From: Maylandia zebra
Taxonomy: Eukaryota; Chordata; Actinopteri; Cichliformes; Cichlidae
Direction of reading: 5' to 3'
DNA: 64,000 nucleotides
NCBI RefSeq assembly: GCF_041146795.1
Contig: NC_135172.1
Coordinates: 12,452,137 to 12,516,136, forward strand
Of this stretch, positions 12,013-23,889 are shown piece by piece; within the stretch, counting starts at the first letter, position 1, and each line of letters begins with the position of its first letter. Below the pieces are notes generated by a model that was not told the DNA's origin, did not search any database, and saw only the letters and a program-made list of their open reading frames with translations. The position numbers and the translations under genes are program-made.

Positions 12013-12018
12013 AATAAA
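12013..12018 (+). terminator. AATAAA poly(A) signal after the 84-aa ORF
   Basis: AATAAAGTGTTTTGTATTAC lies about 115 nt past the stop and is followed by a GT-rich stretch. Confidence 0.4.
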
Positions 12019-12029
12019 GTGTTTTGTAT

Positions 12030-13500
12030 TACAGTAACAGTGAGTTGTGGAATAACTTAATGAATGAATGACTTGGACTTACTGACCTTCTTTGAATCAG
12101 CATCACTATAGTCCAAAAGGCACTGACAAAACATACAAGCATAAATAAATAAAATCTATAGAAAGACAAACATGTTGTATATTTTTTTATTAAGTTACAC
12201 ACAAATAGCATACTCTGCCAACAGGTTTAAAAGACACAAATATGAAGAAACATAACAGACCTGAACCAAAGAAGCAATGTGTACAAGCAGGTGGCAAAGT
12301 CAAGTTCATAAAGTATTTGTACAACACATGTCTCTGCAAGAGCTTCAGTGTTTACTGGAATTGATTCTGAAACACTAACAGAGCTATTATCTATCTGTTA
12401 TGTCAGTCAAATTTCCCATGATGCTCTTGGTTGAGATCTGGTGACTGTGAAAGCCATGGTATATGATCACACCATTTTCATAATCAACTATTCACTGACA
12501 CTTCTTCAAATACTTTGTCACAGGACAAACATAATCTGTCATAGCAAAAGTGCACCCTAACATGGCAGCAAAGTGCAATGTCTCCCCATCTGGGGGTCAA
12601 GAGTTCAGGGTATGCCTTTAATTTCTTGCCTGTCTGTAAATGACAGTACAATGGCATGAATAATTCTTCACATTTTACCAGTATAAAAGTAAAACAATTA
12701 CATGGTCTCATGGGGGCAACATAAAAGACTCCTCTTATGGATAGTCATTGCACATCATAATAACACAGAAGAAAAGAGAGCTATTTGTTTTCAATTGCTG
12801 TTGATTTCAGGGGACTTTCCAAACTGTTTTGGTTCAAAAGAGCCAAAGGATAATCATCACTATTGGCATAACAACTAGATGCTTTAATTGTATGTGCACT
12901 GATAATGCTTACTGTCCTGTCATTGTAAACCAGTCAAAATACATAAATAACACATTGTGAACATGGTGAAGACCACAGACAGCAGTACAGGTGTCAGGTG
13001 GGATAAAGGAGATGGAAACATCACCTGATGAAGAAAAAACAGACAACAGACTGAATGAATGAAAGAACGCTTCTTCATTGCACATTTTCCACCAATCACA
13101 AGCCTCTCCTTTCACTCTAGACTTTTGACCAATCACCAATCAGGATGAATTGCACTACTGTACTGTGCATCCCCATTCGCGGTGTCTCGCTAGAAGAGTA
13201 GTGCAGAGCTGGCGCACCAGGTAGTTCCTGATACCTCCTGTTTCTCTGTTTTTACAGGTATGCTGGGTTCCAAATAATACATATGCGATAGACAACAGTA
13301 GCAATCGATCATAAACGTAAAAGCGAGAGAGCCAATTCATGAGCTTGAGGGTTGATAACGGTGAATCGCCACCAGGTGTTGCAAAATTCACCTTTGTTAG
13401 AGGGAAGTCACCTTTGTTAAATAGCAAAGTATTTAAAAATGAATTTCATTATGTATGATCTGAGCATGCGCAGAATGATCCACAGCGCTCTTTGATCCTT
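12030..13500. other. No recognised gene
   Basis: There are several minus-strand frames of 60-90 codons without recognisable domains. An unknown transposon fragment is possible but cannot be supported. Confidence 0.35.
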
Positions 13501-13505
13501 TTTAA

Positions 13506-13733
13506 AAAAATTATTATTAAACTTTATTGAGAAACAGTATACAGAACGTGTATACAACCAGAGCAAAATTAACATATGCCAGGGGGTGTAATACAAAGAA
13601 TTCATTCAAATATTTTGTAATTACTACAAATGGTAATAGTTTTCATAGCATTTTGTTAAGTAATCCACAAACCAATTTTATGTAACATAAAACATCATTA
13701 TAGTAATATTTAAAATTAGGTTTTTGGTTACTG
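13506..13733 (-). mobile_element. 3' end of an L1-like LINE, left half of a split copy
   Basis: It aligns with the 3' end of the full-length LINE at 29254-29483 (AACATATGCCAGGGGGTGTA is shared). It breaks off at TTGGTTACTG, where the LTR element begins, and the same LINE resumes at 22426 beyond the second LTR. Confidence 0.85.
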
Positions 13734-14362
13734 TTATTAGATTATTCTGTTATTATATGTTACCTTATATATGTAATCAAAGTAGTTGAATTAGAATACT
13801 GCTGTAGATCACATTATACCCTTTAATATAGAGTGTGTGAGCTATATGTAGTGTAGTTCTCATTATACTTTTGAGTTAACAGAACATATTCACATATTAG
13901 TTCATTAGATAAATGTGCATCACTCTGTATCCTTGATCTGCTGGGAATGTGTTACACTGTTTTCTTGACATGCTTAATTGTTGAATCATGAAGAGAAGGT
14001 TGTAAGCAGGAGACTCTGTGTCTAAAGACAGGGGAGATAGATAGACCACATTCCACACCCCCACCTTACAGAAAGCAGAGAAACAACTGCCGAGGTCATA
14101 ACTTAGGCGCTGTAACAGAGAAAAAATGTGATGTTTTGGCTTTTACGACTAGCTGGGGGCCACTAGAGACTATAAAAAGCTGAGCAACCCGTCACCATTT
14201 TGAGACATGTGCCTGACCCTCTGGTAGCATCTCTCCTGTCCGGACGTTGTAATGCTCTGACTGTTGAATTGTATGGAAATAAATGATTGTTGATTGAGCA
14301 TTGATACACCGAGTATTGTCCCTCCTTCAGCCCAAAGATTCAAAGAATTGGGAGATTTCAAC
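13734..14362 (+). repeat. 5' LTR
   Basis: It runs from TTATTAGATTATTCTG to GATTTCAAC. A TATAAAA box lies near 14171 and AATAAA near 14278. The one difference from the right LTR noticed is T at CTCTCCTGTCC, where the right LTR has C. Confidence 0.85.
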
Positions 14363-14365
14363 AAC

Positions 14366-14390
14366 TTGGTGCCGTGTGACCCGGATCTTT
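14366..14390 (+). other. Primer-binding-site-like sequence
   Basis: TTGGTGCCGTGTGACCCGG directly follows the LTR. It resembles the complement of the 3' end of tRNA-His (TGGTGCCGTGAC...) with a two-base insertion. The assignment is tentative. Confidence 0.5.
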
Positions 14391-15990
14391 GGTGTGCTGA
14401 GGAGGTGTAGATTTGGCCTTTGGTGAGATCGTGGGGCAAAGTGAACAGAAGGCCGGCCTAAAACAGAAAGGTAAGCACAGCCTGTTGTATTATAAATACC
14501 AAATGTGCATATTGGGCTTTCCAAATTAATCTGTTCGCTGAGTCACATGTATTTTCACAGTAAATTTGTCGGTGTCTGGTTTTTGGCGCAAGATACTAAC
14601 AACATAAGTTGAGGCTGAATTCCAGTGTGTTAAATAAACTGCTTCTACCGAGATACTAATAACATACTACGTTGGACTAGTTGCAGCCACTTTACCTTCC
14701 ACATTTAATTTTGTCTAATACTGGCTTCTGTAGCAATAATACGTTAGAATTTATTCTGAAGACGCGGCCATTAGTTCAGTACATTGAAGTCGAGGTTTGT
14801 TTATTTTGTTTATGGTGTCAGTGACGTCCTGGCTTTTGCCGGCTATGAAATAGAAGTTGATTTAAGGAAAAGCAGATGCTGGCTTCACGGTGCAGTTGAA
14901 CGCTGGCAACGCGAGAGCGAAACACGTCCGTAGGTTTGGTTTATGATACGGCGTGTTCCGGTGGTGCGGCCGTGAAGTGCAGTAGTGGTTGGTGCTAGTT
15001 TTAGTACATTGGACAGAGGTTTGACGGTGGTTTGTGGCGTCAGTCGAGTTTTAAGGGCTGCGGTCATAATACAAAGTAAAATTTTAAGTACATAGAGCAA
15101 CACCTGGTTTATGATGTCAGGTATAACTTCGGGGATGCAAGCATCACTTTTATGATGCGACTTTGCCCCGTTGTGGCGGTCATAAGCGCAGAGAAAGGGG
15201 TATTTTGGTCTATGGTGCAGTGTGCTTTAAGAAGATCTAATAGTTGAGCTCAGAGGTTTCTGTGCAAATTTCTGCTGATGAGAGGCGCTCTCTGTGTGTC
15301 ACACTGATGGTGTAACGCGCTGTGTGTGTAAGGCGCGCTCTGGCCGTGGGTGAGGCGCGCTCTGAGTGTGCTTTTTGTGTGTGTGAAGTCTGAACACAGT
15401 GACAGTGACGGTTAATGTGTTTGATTAGGAGGACATTAGAGCAAATACACATTTTAGGATCAAAGGTTGATGCCTAGTGTACCTGTGGAACATTTTGCCT
15501 ATGGAGTAGCGACCCTCCTGTCCAGGGACGCTTGGCCAGGACCGGCGGCGTCCGGGTGCTGAGGTGGTGACTTGGGGAGGTGAGGGCCCCCGCATAGCCA
15601 CGGAAATAACACTGGAACGACCGTGTAATCACGGGTTCACATTTATTTCCGGACTAGAACAAGACACATTTTGCGAACAAACGTTGAGTCTAGATTAGTA
15701 AAGAAATATAAAAAGGTTGAATTCCTCGTTTCAGTGGTTGAAATTGTTGTGTGCCTGTCCCCTGACGAGTGTGAAATTAGAATAAAGAGGGAATTCGGAG
15801 CCACATGGAGATAGACGGGCATAATTGGGTGTATTACTCTGTGGTGTAATAAAAATAAAAAGGAGAGATAGTAAGAGGTGTGCAGTGGAGAATTATGGAG
15901 GAGTAGAGAGAGGAATGTGTTGGGAGACTGGCGTACAGTTTACGCTGTCAAGGTAGGCGTGTTGCCTGCTTATCTGTTTAACAGTGATGA
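14391..15990 (+). other. Leader region of the LTR element
   Basis: No long frame. It is G-rich and moderately CpG-rich, with GGCGCGCTCTG words repeated near 15330-15370. It is probably an untranslated leader. Confidence 0.4.
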
Positions 15991-16099
15991 AAATGAAATT
16001 AAATAAATCTCTTAGTGTGTTAATACAGGAAGCTGCGGACCTGGACCAACTGCCCCCACAAGCACAGCGGCCGAAGCAAAATTATAGGTAATGGGAACC

Positions 16100-17412
16100 A
16101 CACCCAGCACGAATCAGCAGCTGTGAAAAAGACAGCAGCGAGGAGAGAATTAGAGGAGAAATTAAGAGAAGTTTTAACACATAAAATTGGGGCCAACGGA
16201 CTTGTGGAGGTTGGGAAGGCGTCCGGAGCATCACAACAAAAAGGTGAAACAAAAACACACACAAGCAGAGAAATCTGAGAGAAAGGCTCCTTTTAAGGTA
16301 ACGCCTAGTTTGAGAAAAGATAAAATTAACCTGCTTTTATACAAATGCACATACACGCAATGAAGAAACAGCTTACACTCATGAACACGTGAAGATTTTC
16401 CAGCAAGGTTAAAGAAAAATTAACATACTTAAATGATGAAGTCTATACATTACTGACAAAGAAACCCTCTGGGTTGCAGGACAACAATTTAACTTAAAAA
16501 AAAAAAAAGGAACACTGGTCTAACCAACCAGGCAAGACGCAACAAATTTAGTGGTAAAAAGAGTCAAATTGTGACATGTTTTCTGTTGATTGATTAATAA
16601 AAGTGATTACTGAATGAAAGAAAGTTCCTTTTTTGGGCTTTTAAACATGATCTTAAGAATTTTAACATATACCGGTGTTGTCCTGTCAACTTGGTGGGTT
16701 AGGAGTTGATTATATCGGGAGACAAAAAACAAAAAAAGGGGGAGAGAAGGCTGACACAGGGCCTGGTCCCGGTGTGTCTCCCCTCTGAATAACACAGCCA
16801 ACACAACAACATTTTCCTGTTCGTTTGTTTTTGTTTTTTGTTTGTTTTTGTTTTTTCTATACATATTTAATTACAGGCTGCTTTGCCGGCCCTGAAAGCC
16901 GAGGCTGACTGGACTCCTGCTCTCCCCCATATGTGACACTGACCAAATGCTGCAACAGCTGGACCCACAACAACGACCTGAGAATGTCAACAGACCTGCA
17001 GGAATGTGATCTCATGCAGCCGAGACGGAGAGCACTAAACCTAAGGCCCGTTTCACTACACGGGGGAAAAATTCCCAGACTGCGTCAGCTGACAGAGCTG
17101 TGACGAGACGCCCGCCAAGCCCGAATGAAAAGTAAGGCAGAGCGAAAGAATGCTGACCTTGATAACTTTGCATTCACACTGTGCAGGACAGTGATGGACC
17201 AACACGGATGATCGGGTGGCGAAAAAGGGCGTGACCGAGACAAGAGGAGTAACTGAGGACAGAAGGCACCTCAGAATGGACAAAAACACAGAAGAAGATG
17301 CAGGTTTCACCTGCGGTGAACATCGACACTGGAGAAAGGACTGCCCCAATTGGGGTCAGAACCAGGACGGACTGAATTTTGAGCAGCAGCAGCAATGGTC
17401 GCAAACAAACTG
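16100..17412 (+). pseudogene. Decayed gag-like region with zinc-knuckle remnant
   Basis: A stretch near 16120-16270 reads as a charged Lys/Glu-rich segment (RRELEEKLREVLTHK) and ends in stops. Further on, at about 17305-17350, the frame gives FTCGEHRHWRKDCP. This matches the nucleocapsid pattern C-x2-C-x4-H-x4-C except that the first cysteine is replaced by glycine. Such knuckles bind the genomic RNA. The region holds several stops and is interrupted by A-rich stretches, so it is not translatable as one protein. Its position after the leader fits gag. No protease follows it. Confidence 0.5.
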
Positions 17413-17495
17413 AAAAGGAGGGGGGCAGGACCCCAGGGCACGCTTCAGGCCGTGGTTTACCCAGAACACCAGAACAGGAAAGTGATGAACACAAA

Positions 17496-17497
<2 letters not shown>

Positions 17498-17545
<48 letters not shown>

Positions 17546-17603
17546 TTCAGAATGAAGTGAAATACACACATGAACACGTGCACTCGTTGAGTGAGTGAGA
17601 AAT

Positions 17604-17653
<50 letters not shown>

Positions 17654-17712
17654 TTCAGAATGAAGTGAAATACACACATGAACACGTGCACTCGTTGAGT
17701 GAGTGAGAAATG

Positions 17713-17759
<47 letters not shown>

Positions 17760-17768
17760 GAAGTGATC

Positions 17769-17833
<65 letters not shown>

Positions 17834-17875
17834 TGGAATGCTGATTCACTGAGAAGTGATCCACATACACACACA
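17498..17875 (+). repeat. Compound (CA)n microsatellite with duplicated spacers
   Basis: Five or more CA runs are separated by two near-identical spacers (starting AGATTCAGAATGAAGTGAAA at about 17542 and 17651). Two GAGAAGTGATCCACATACAC spacers lie at about 17758 and 17850. The array grew by duplicating CA run plus spacer units. Confidence 0.9.
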
Positions 17876-17899
17876 CACGCTGATGCAATGAAGAATGCT

Positions 17900-19850
17900 T
17901 TGCTTATGCTGATATGCAAAATGCTGCACACAAACATCCCAATGCATAATTTTTATGAGGAGCCATTGATTACTTAGAATGTGTTATATGTCACCTAGAA
18001 GGCATTTATGTAGATTTTAGGAATAAGCTCTAAAACGGTTTGGTTATGAAAACAATGTCTGTGCGTGATGTCTGTTTATGGCTCAAGGCCTTGACTGAAT
18101 TCTTTGCTGTGCTTCACACAGCCCTGATGAGGAACAGTGGCACAGAGTGAAAATGATGAATTAATAGTGTAAGTTTTAGGTCGGAGTACGGCATTTTCTG
18201 TGATTGAGTTTTAATTCAAGGAGGAACAAAAGGTGTTACGGCACCTGAGGTTCTCATTCCCACACAATATTTTAAACCAGCAGGAAGCAAAATTTTCCTG
18301 TGAATTTCTGGTTGATTGTTTGGTTTTGTTTAGCGCTAGCTTGATTTTATCAGTGAGCTTTGGCTTGTGTTCTTTCTCGTAAGCGAGAGAGGATAGTTTT
18401 ATGCTTGGACATGTCTGCAACGGGCCCTAGTTTGTGTTATTGTTGTTAGTGTTTTGTTGGTTATGTCTGTTTTCGTTTTGTTACAGTGCACTGAGATAAG
18501 AAAATCTGAGAGGTGTGATCCACCGGTGGTGATATGTTGATATTTTGTGAGTTCATGATTTAACAATCAGCTCTTTAAACAAGGCCTGAAAGATTGAAAT
18601 TTAAAGCGCTATAAAATATTATTACTGTAAACAGTTGCAAAGTGTGCTTCTCCATGATTGTAATTGGCTTGGGAGAAATTCACTTATAGGGAACACTGAT
18701 CTAAAAGGATTGCACCGAGTCAATCCGGCCCAAAAAACAACAAGGAATTGTTTTCCTTTAAAATGATGACGTCATCTTGCTGGTGATGGAGGCTCGAATA
18801 GGTTGCGCGGGAGACTCCATTATCAGCAACATCTGGTATGAATGTGTATGGAGGTATGCATGTGAATGGACTGTGATGGACTGACGACTAAAAGTTTTGA
18901 CTGACTTGATACTGAGACAATGACTGCACCCACTTTAGGATTAGTAAATGCCAATAAACAATTCATAAACAATTCACCCAGCGGACAAGAGAAGGGTGGA
19001 TGCTTCGCTTTGTTTTGTTTTGTTTTTTCAGGAGCAGGAGGATAAGAGAGACTGGAGGAGGAGACTCTAGCTTCACATAAGTATGAACTGCAGACTTAAC
19101 ACTGTGGTTGCTGATTTTGAGTTACCGATGTTTGCATTAAGAAAACTGTGCTATATTAGCTGTGTTTTGATTAAGGTATCATGTTATATTATTGGGAATG
19201 CCAAATGCTACAGTGGAGAAGACTTTTGATACCACTCATGACTGGAATATGTTATTATTAACCATAGCAGGCCACTGTAAAAAGTCAATTAAATTTTATA
19301 GAGGAAAATCGCCAAAATTGAACAATACCTATGAATGACTGGCCACATTCAGAATAGAGATATGCAATAATAAACATTGGTCCACGTGATTTAGGTTCTC
19401 ACTTGAAATAGTAAGTTATTAAATGTAGAATATAATCGACAGGGACATTTGATAGGATGTGGTACTGCAAAAGAACAAGAGCAAAGTAAATAAAGAAAAT
19501 ATTGTGTTTAGTTTGGATAAATTCAAATTAAAATGTACCATTACACTCAGAGGATCAATATGAAATAAAACATATGCAAAATTTGTAGGAAGTACATGAC
19601 TGATAACTGTTCTGTCCTGAGCGTTTGTTTCTAGAGCACCCACTTGACCACACCAACAGTTTCTCGCCACCGAGGAGGGGTACTTGCAAAAAGAATAAAA
19701 TAAAAATTTGAGTTTAACAAAACATTTTAAATGTAAATATCAAGCTTACCTTTCTTTTTCCATGAAATGTGCTTGTGGGCACGCCAGCCATTTTGAAAAG
19801 GTGGGCAAAACAATTGGCAAGGCCACACCCCCACACATGTGATATAATTT
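17900..19850 (+). other. Interior of LTR element, no recognisable coding
   Basis: Where pol would be expected I see only short frames. None contains a reverse transcriptase, RNase H or integrase motif. Confidence 0.5.
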
Positions 19851-19895
19851 TAAAGGTACTGTTGCCCTCTCTAAGAAACATCAGGAATTAGAGGA

Positions 19896-20108
19896 GTGGC
19901 AAGTAGAGTATGCGAGCTACAAGCAAAAACTAAAATGTGTACTACAGTGTGCAAAAATGAAATACTGGGTCATCAGGGGGTCATGAGGGACATTTATAAA
20001 ACTAAAAGTCCCACTAACCTTAAAGTGCACTTGAAAAGCTCACACAAGAAGGCTAACCTAGCTTACCTAGAAGACCTCATCAGGGGGAGCACACTCCCCC
20101 CTCCTTGA
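19896..20108 (+). other. BED-zinc-finger-like fragment inside the LTR element
   Basis: A 70-codon frame contains SPTNLKVHLKSSHKKANLAY. This resembles the second half of a BED finger (TNL-x-HL-x2-H) as found in hAT transposases and ZBED genes. The cysteine half is poorly preserved (CTTVCKNE). It may be a captured or nested transposon piece. No hAT ends were found around it. Confidence 0.35.
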
Positions 20109-20109
20109 A

Positions 20110-21780
20110 GAGCTCACCCACTCAACCCGCATCCCCAGAAAACAGCTAACCCCAGATAAGGCAGCGTGATGTATCCCGAGACAACAGGACTGGGACATCT
20201 AAATAAAGGTGTGAAACAATCGCCTTCAAAAGGTTATCAATTCACTTCAACCAAAATTAGGACCACTCGGTGCGGCAAGAGTTAATAGTTATTAGTCTCA
20301 ACACCCAAGGATAACCAGAAGAGCATGACTGATATGATGGAACTGGGATTTTGTTACACTTAATTTTTGCAAAACACAAATAAAACTAAATTGAAACTAA
20401 GGATTTTCAGAAAATAAAAACTACACTAAACTAGCAAACAATTGGTAAAAACTGATTAAAACTGATGAAAATTGCAAAACTATTACAACCCTGGTCCAGA
20501 CTAAGATGGTGTTGGACATCTTCGGGGCAGAAAAGGGTTGGTGTGACCAAGGTGTGGTTTGGCTTGTTGTATGTACATTTCAAAATGTTACAGCTCTGGA
20601 TGGACCAGTTACCAGGGCATGGAAGGATGACAGACTTTATTACATGAGGAGAAGGGACATTTTCGGGATCGAAGATCCTCAGGGATGACAAGGCTGGAGC
20701 AACGGTACTCGAGAGAAGAATTTCTGATACTTTCTGAGATATGATGTCACCAACCTTCTCTTTTAATTGTCTAGCTCCAATGAATTGACACATGGGAGTG
20801 TGTCAAAAAGGGGGAAGTTGAGTCCGAACATCAAACAATGGTTTTATGAACATCTTATGACGTTATTTCTGTGTTTAATAATTTAGCTATGGTAAAACTT
20901 AAGCTTATAATGTGTTAGACTTAGAAAGGGTTCACTAATTTTTGATTTCTTTTACACACACATAGATTATGATTAGAATAGGTCCTGAACATAATATTTT
21001 AAACCAAATTTGAATCATTAGAAGAACAATGGATAACAATATTAGATTATCAAGGCTAGGGAGAGAGGTGTTTTGGTTTTCTGTCTCTTGCAGAGAAAGG
21101 AACAGACACCAGACGGGGACCCGGAGATGTGAGGACCCTTCACAGCAGGGACAGATGTAGGGACTGCCGAGACAGCAACTGGGGTCAAGTGTCATGACGT
21201 TTGGGCTCCTGGAGAAGATGGATCCCACAAACACAGCAATAACCATGAAGGGGTTGGCGAAAACCAGGAACACCAGACCAACGAGGTTCAAGAGGCTCTT
21301 GGCAAAAAGGGGGACACGCCGGTGACCCCAAAACACACAGATCCTTGTTTGAAATCGGGGCAGAATAATCCCCAGAACTGTGCAATGACTAAAGGGTGGT
21401 CTAACCCCGGAGGTCGAAGAAAGAAGCTGAGAATCACCCAACTGGAAGACACTGGTAGCTGCAGCAATAAAAATAAAGGTTAAAAGCTCCTTAGACAGAG
21501 GTTCTAGTCTAAGTACATTTGAAAGGTATAAGGTGGCATTAAAATGGGAGTGGAAAACTGGAGCACCAAAATAAAGCTGTGGGAGAATTGGGGAGTGATG
21601 GGAGAGTCATCTGTAACTGCTGTTATGGTTGTAAATCTAACTTTGCTTGCATCTGAACTGCGTGAACACAGAGGTCATCCCACATATGGTCCACCCGTTA
21701 AAGGGGGACAGAGGGCCTCAGGATCAAGAAAACCTGGACCTTGCGACCCTGGAGTGCATGTTGTAAGTGATCTCTTTCAG
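20110..21780 (+). other. 3' interior of the LTR element, possible env remnant not demonstrable
   Basis: There are short frames on both strands. The longest minus-strand frame (20935-21441) is hydrophobic but antisense, and I do not treat it as a gene. The expected env position is here, yet no surface or transmembrane hallmark is convincing. Confidence 0.3.
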
Positions 21781-21796
21781 AGATCAAAAGGGGGAA
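21781..21796 (+). other. Polypurine tract
   Basis: AGATCAAAAGGGGGAA directly precedes the right LTR, as required for plus-strand priming. Confidence 0.7.
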
Positions 21797-22425
21797 TTAT
21801 TAGATTATTCTGTTATTATATGTTACCTTATATATGTAATCAAAGTAGTTGAATTAGAATACTGCTGTAGATCACATTATACCCTTTAATATAGAGTGTG
21901 TGAGCTATATGTAGTGTAGTTCTCATTATACTTTTGAGTTAACAGAACATATTCACATATTAGTTCATTAGATAAATGTGCATCACTCTGTATCCTTGAT
22001 CTGCTGGGAATGTGTTACACTGTTTTCTTGACATGCTTAATTGTTGAATCATGAAGAGAAGGTTGTAAGCAGGAGACTCTGTGTCTAAAGACAGGGGAGA
22101 TAGATAGACCACATTCCACACCCCCACCTTACAGAAAGCAGAGAAACAACTGCCGAGGTCATAACTTAGGCGCTGTAACAGAGAAAAAATGTGATGTTTT
22201 GGCTTTTACGACTAGCTGGGGGCCACTAGAGACTATAAAAAGCTGAGCAACCCGTCACCATTTTGAGACATGTGCCTGACCCTCTGGTAGCATCTCTCCC
22301 GTCCGGACGTTGTAATGCTCTGACTGTTGAATTGTATGGAAATAAATGATTGTTGATTGAGCATTGATACACCGAGTATTGTCCCTCCTTCAGCCCAAAG
22401 ATTCAAAGAATTGGGAGATTTCAAC
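21797..22425 (+). repeat. 3' LTR
   Basis: It has the same length as the 5' LTR and appears identical except for one base. It is followed at once by the LINE sequence CTGTATTTGTGAAAATAAAA. Confidence 0.85.
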
Positions 22426-23353
22426 ACTGTATTTGTGAAAATAAAATTTAGCTAAGATAAAAAGTTTATTATAAAGTAAACATCTTTTTTTTGTAGCAAA
22501 ATCCAAAACATTGAGACCACCGTGTTCATAGTCATTCATCACTACACTCTTTCTGATGTAATGTCCCGTTTTTCCAGAGGAAGTTGAAGAGCATTCGGTC
22601 AATATCCTTACAAGTTTTGCCGTGCAGAGAAATCGCTGCATAAGTCAGTCGAGACAGACCTTCTGCTTTTGAGAGCAATACCCTTCCTCTTAAACTTAAA
22701 TCTCTCTGCAACCATTGATTTAAATTGGTTTGAGATTTTTTAATAATTGGGGGAAAATTTAGTGAAATTCTGTCTTTTGGATCTTTGCAGAACTATTAGC
22801 ATTGGAATACAGAGTTTTGATAGCTTTGCAGAAGATATCACCAAAACCAAATTTCTGAAGTGTAAGAAATATAAATTCATGCTCAATTGAGTCAAAGGCT
22901 TTAGAGAAGTCCAGGAGAAGGATAAATGAGTCATCAGATATTAATGCCGAGTAGTCCAGAATATCCAAGACGAGTCTAATATTATTGGAGATGTGTCTGT
23001 TTGTCATAAATCCATAAATCTTGAACGAACAAAAGCTTCTTCAGCTTTCTGGCAGTAGAGCTCATCCAGTTCAGATTGAAAGGACCTAAGATGTAATCTA
23101 TCCTCCTCCGAGACCTCGTCTGGTGGGAGTTGATATATCGCGGAAGATTATATTCTGCTGCTGCCCTTGACTTAGCTATTTTTGCCCCATACTGTCTTTA
23201 CATTTTACTCGTTTCAAATTAAAAAAATTCCCAGTTTATGCCATAGGAATTGTCAATATTAGCCTTGTGTATAAAATGTTTTAACAGTCGTGTGATTTCT
23301 GAATTGTATGGCTCAAAAGCGAACTACTTAAGTTCCAATATGAGGATCTATTA
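22426..23353 (-). pseudogene. Right half of the split L1-like LINE, internally deleted
   Basis: It aligns in blocks with the full-length LINE: 29490-29560, 30485-30780, 31165-31355 and 31800-32160. It contains a reverse-transcriptase piece reading TNRHISNNIRLVLDILDYSA, which retains residues missing from the full-length copy. At least three internal deletions and several stops make it dead. Confidence 0.8.
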
Positions 23354-23531
23354 ACCTATCCCCACAAGCTGCATGTCTTTGGACGGTGGGAGGAAGCCGG
23401 AGTACCCGGAGGGAACCCACGCAAACACGGGGAGAACATGCAAACTCCACACAGAAAGACCCCGGCCTGATGGTGGAATTGAACACAGGACCTTCTTGCT
23501 GTGCGGCAACAGTGCTAACCACCGTGCCCCA
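23354..23531. repeat. Teleost repeat with GGAAGCCGGAGTACCCGGAG core
   Basis: The core and AACATGCAAACTCCACACAG match an abundant fish repeat of unassigned class. Confidence 0.5.
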
Positions 23532-23581
23532 CTCTGAGAACTGCAATAAGAAAAAAAAAATTCTTATTGCAGTTCTCAGAG
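23532..23581. repeat. Perfect 21-bp fold-back with A8 loop
   Basis: CTCTGAGAACTGCAATAAGAA at 23532-23552 is exactly complementary to 23561-23581 across eight A residues. Confidence 0.9.
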
Positions 23582-23889
23582 TTACGAGATAATCTGAGAG
23601 AGCTACAGGAAGTCAATAAATCACTTTTTTTTCTAGATATATAATTACCTGAAAGAGTTGCTGAGACATGAACTCGTTTCCTGCTTAGTGGCTTCGCACA
23701 CTGTTTCAGCTTAAGCCTGATAAGTTTTGTGAGGCTTTAAAACTCAAAATCATTTCTGTGAAAATTTTTTCAGTTTTTCCAAAACTCCAAAATGTGGGAA
23801 GCTGAATATGATAGAAGCTAATGTCCTACGGTTATGTGGAAAAGAAAGCTGTCACAGGACTGTGAAAAACTAAATACACTTCATTATTC

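Larger units (their letters stand above)
13734..22425 (+). mobile_element. Retrovirus-like LTR element, 8.69 kb, recent but lacking pol
   Basis: Two direct 629-bp LTRs bracket 7.4 kb. The flanks carry ACTG(T) on both sides, and removing the element restores the LINE sequence seen intact at 29469-29490, so the insertion is clean. A primer-binding-like site follows the left LTR, and a polypurine tract (AAAAGGGGGAA) precedes the right one. Between them are a decayed gag-like region with one zinc-knuckle remnant, a CA microsatellite and AT-rich sequence. No protease, reverse transcriptase, integrase or convincing env was found in any frame. The LTRs differed at one base by eye, so insertion is recent and must have used proteins supplied in trans. 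The retrovirus-like family is not assigned. Confidence 0.85.

Noticed and set aside
17174-17937. Long minus-strand frames of alternating Cys-Val
   Set aside because: They are translations of the (CA)n microsatellite with no start context or other evidence of coding.
20935-21441. 168-codon hydrophobic minus-strand frame in the LTR element
   Set aside because: Antisense to the element, rich in poor-quality sequence, no recognised family. Likely chance.
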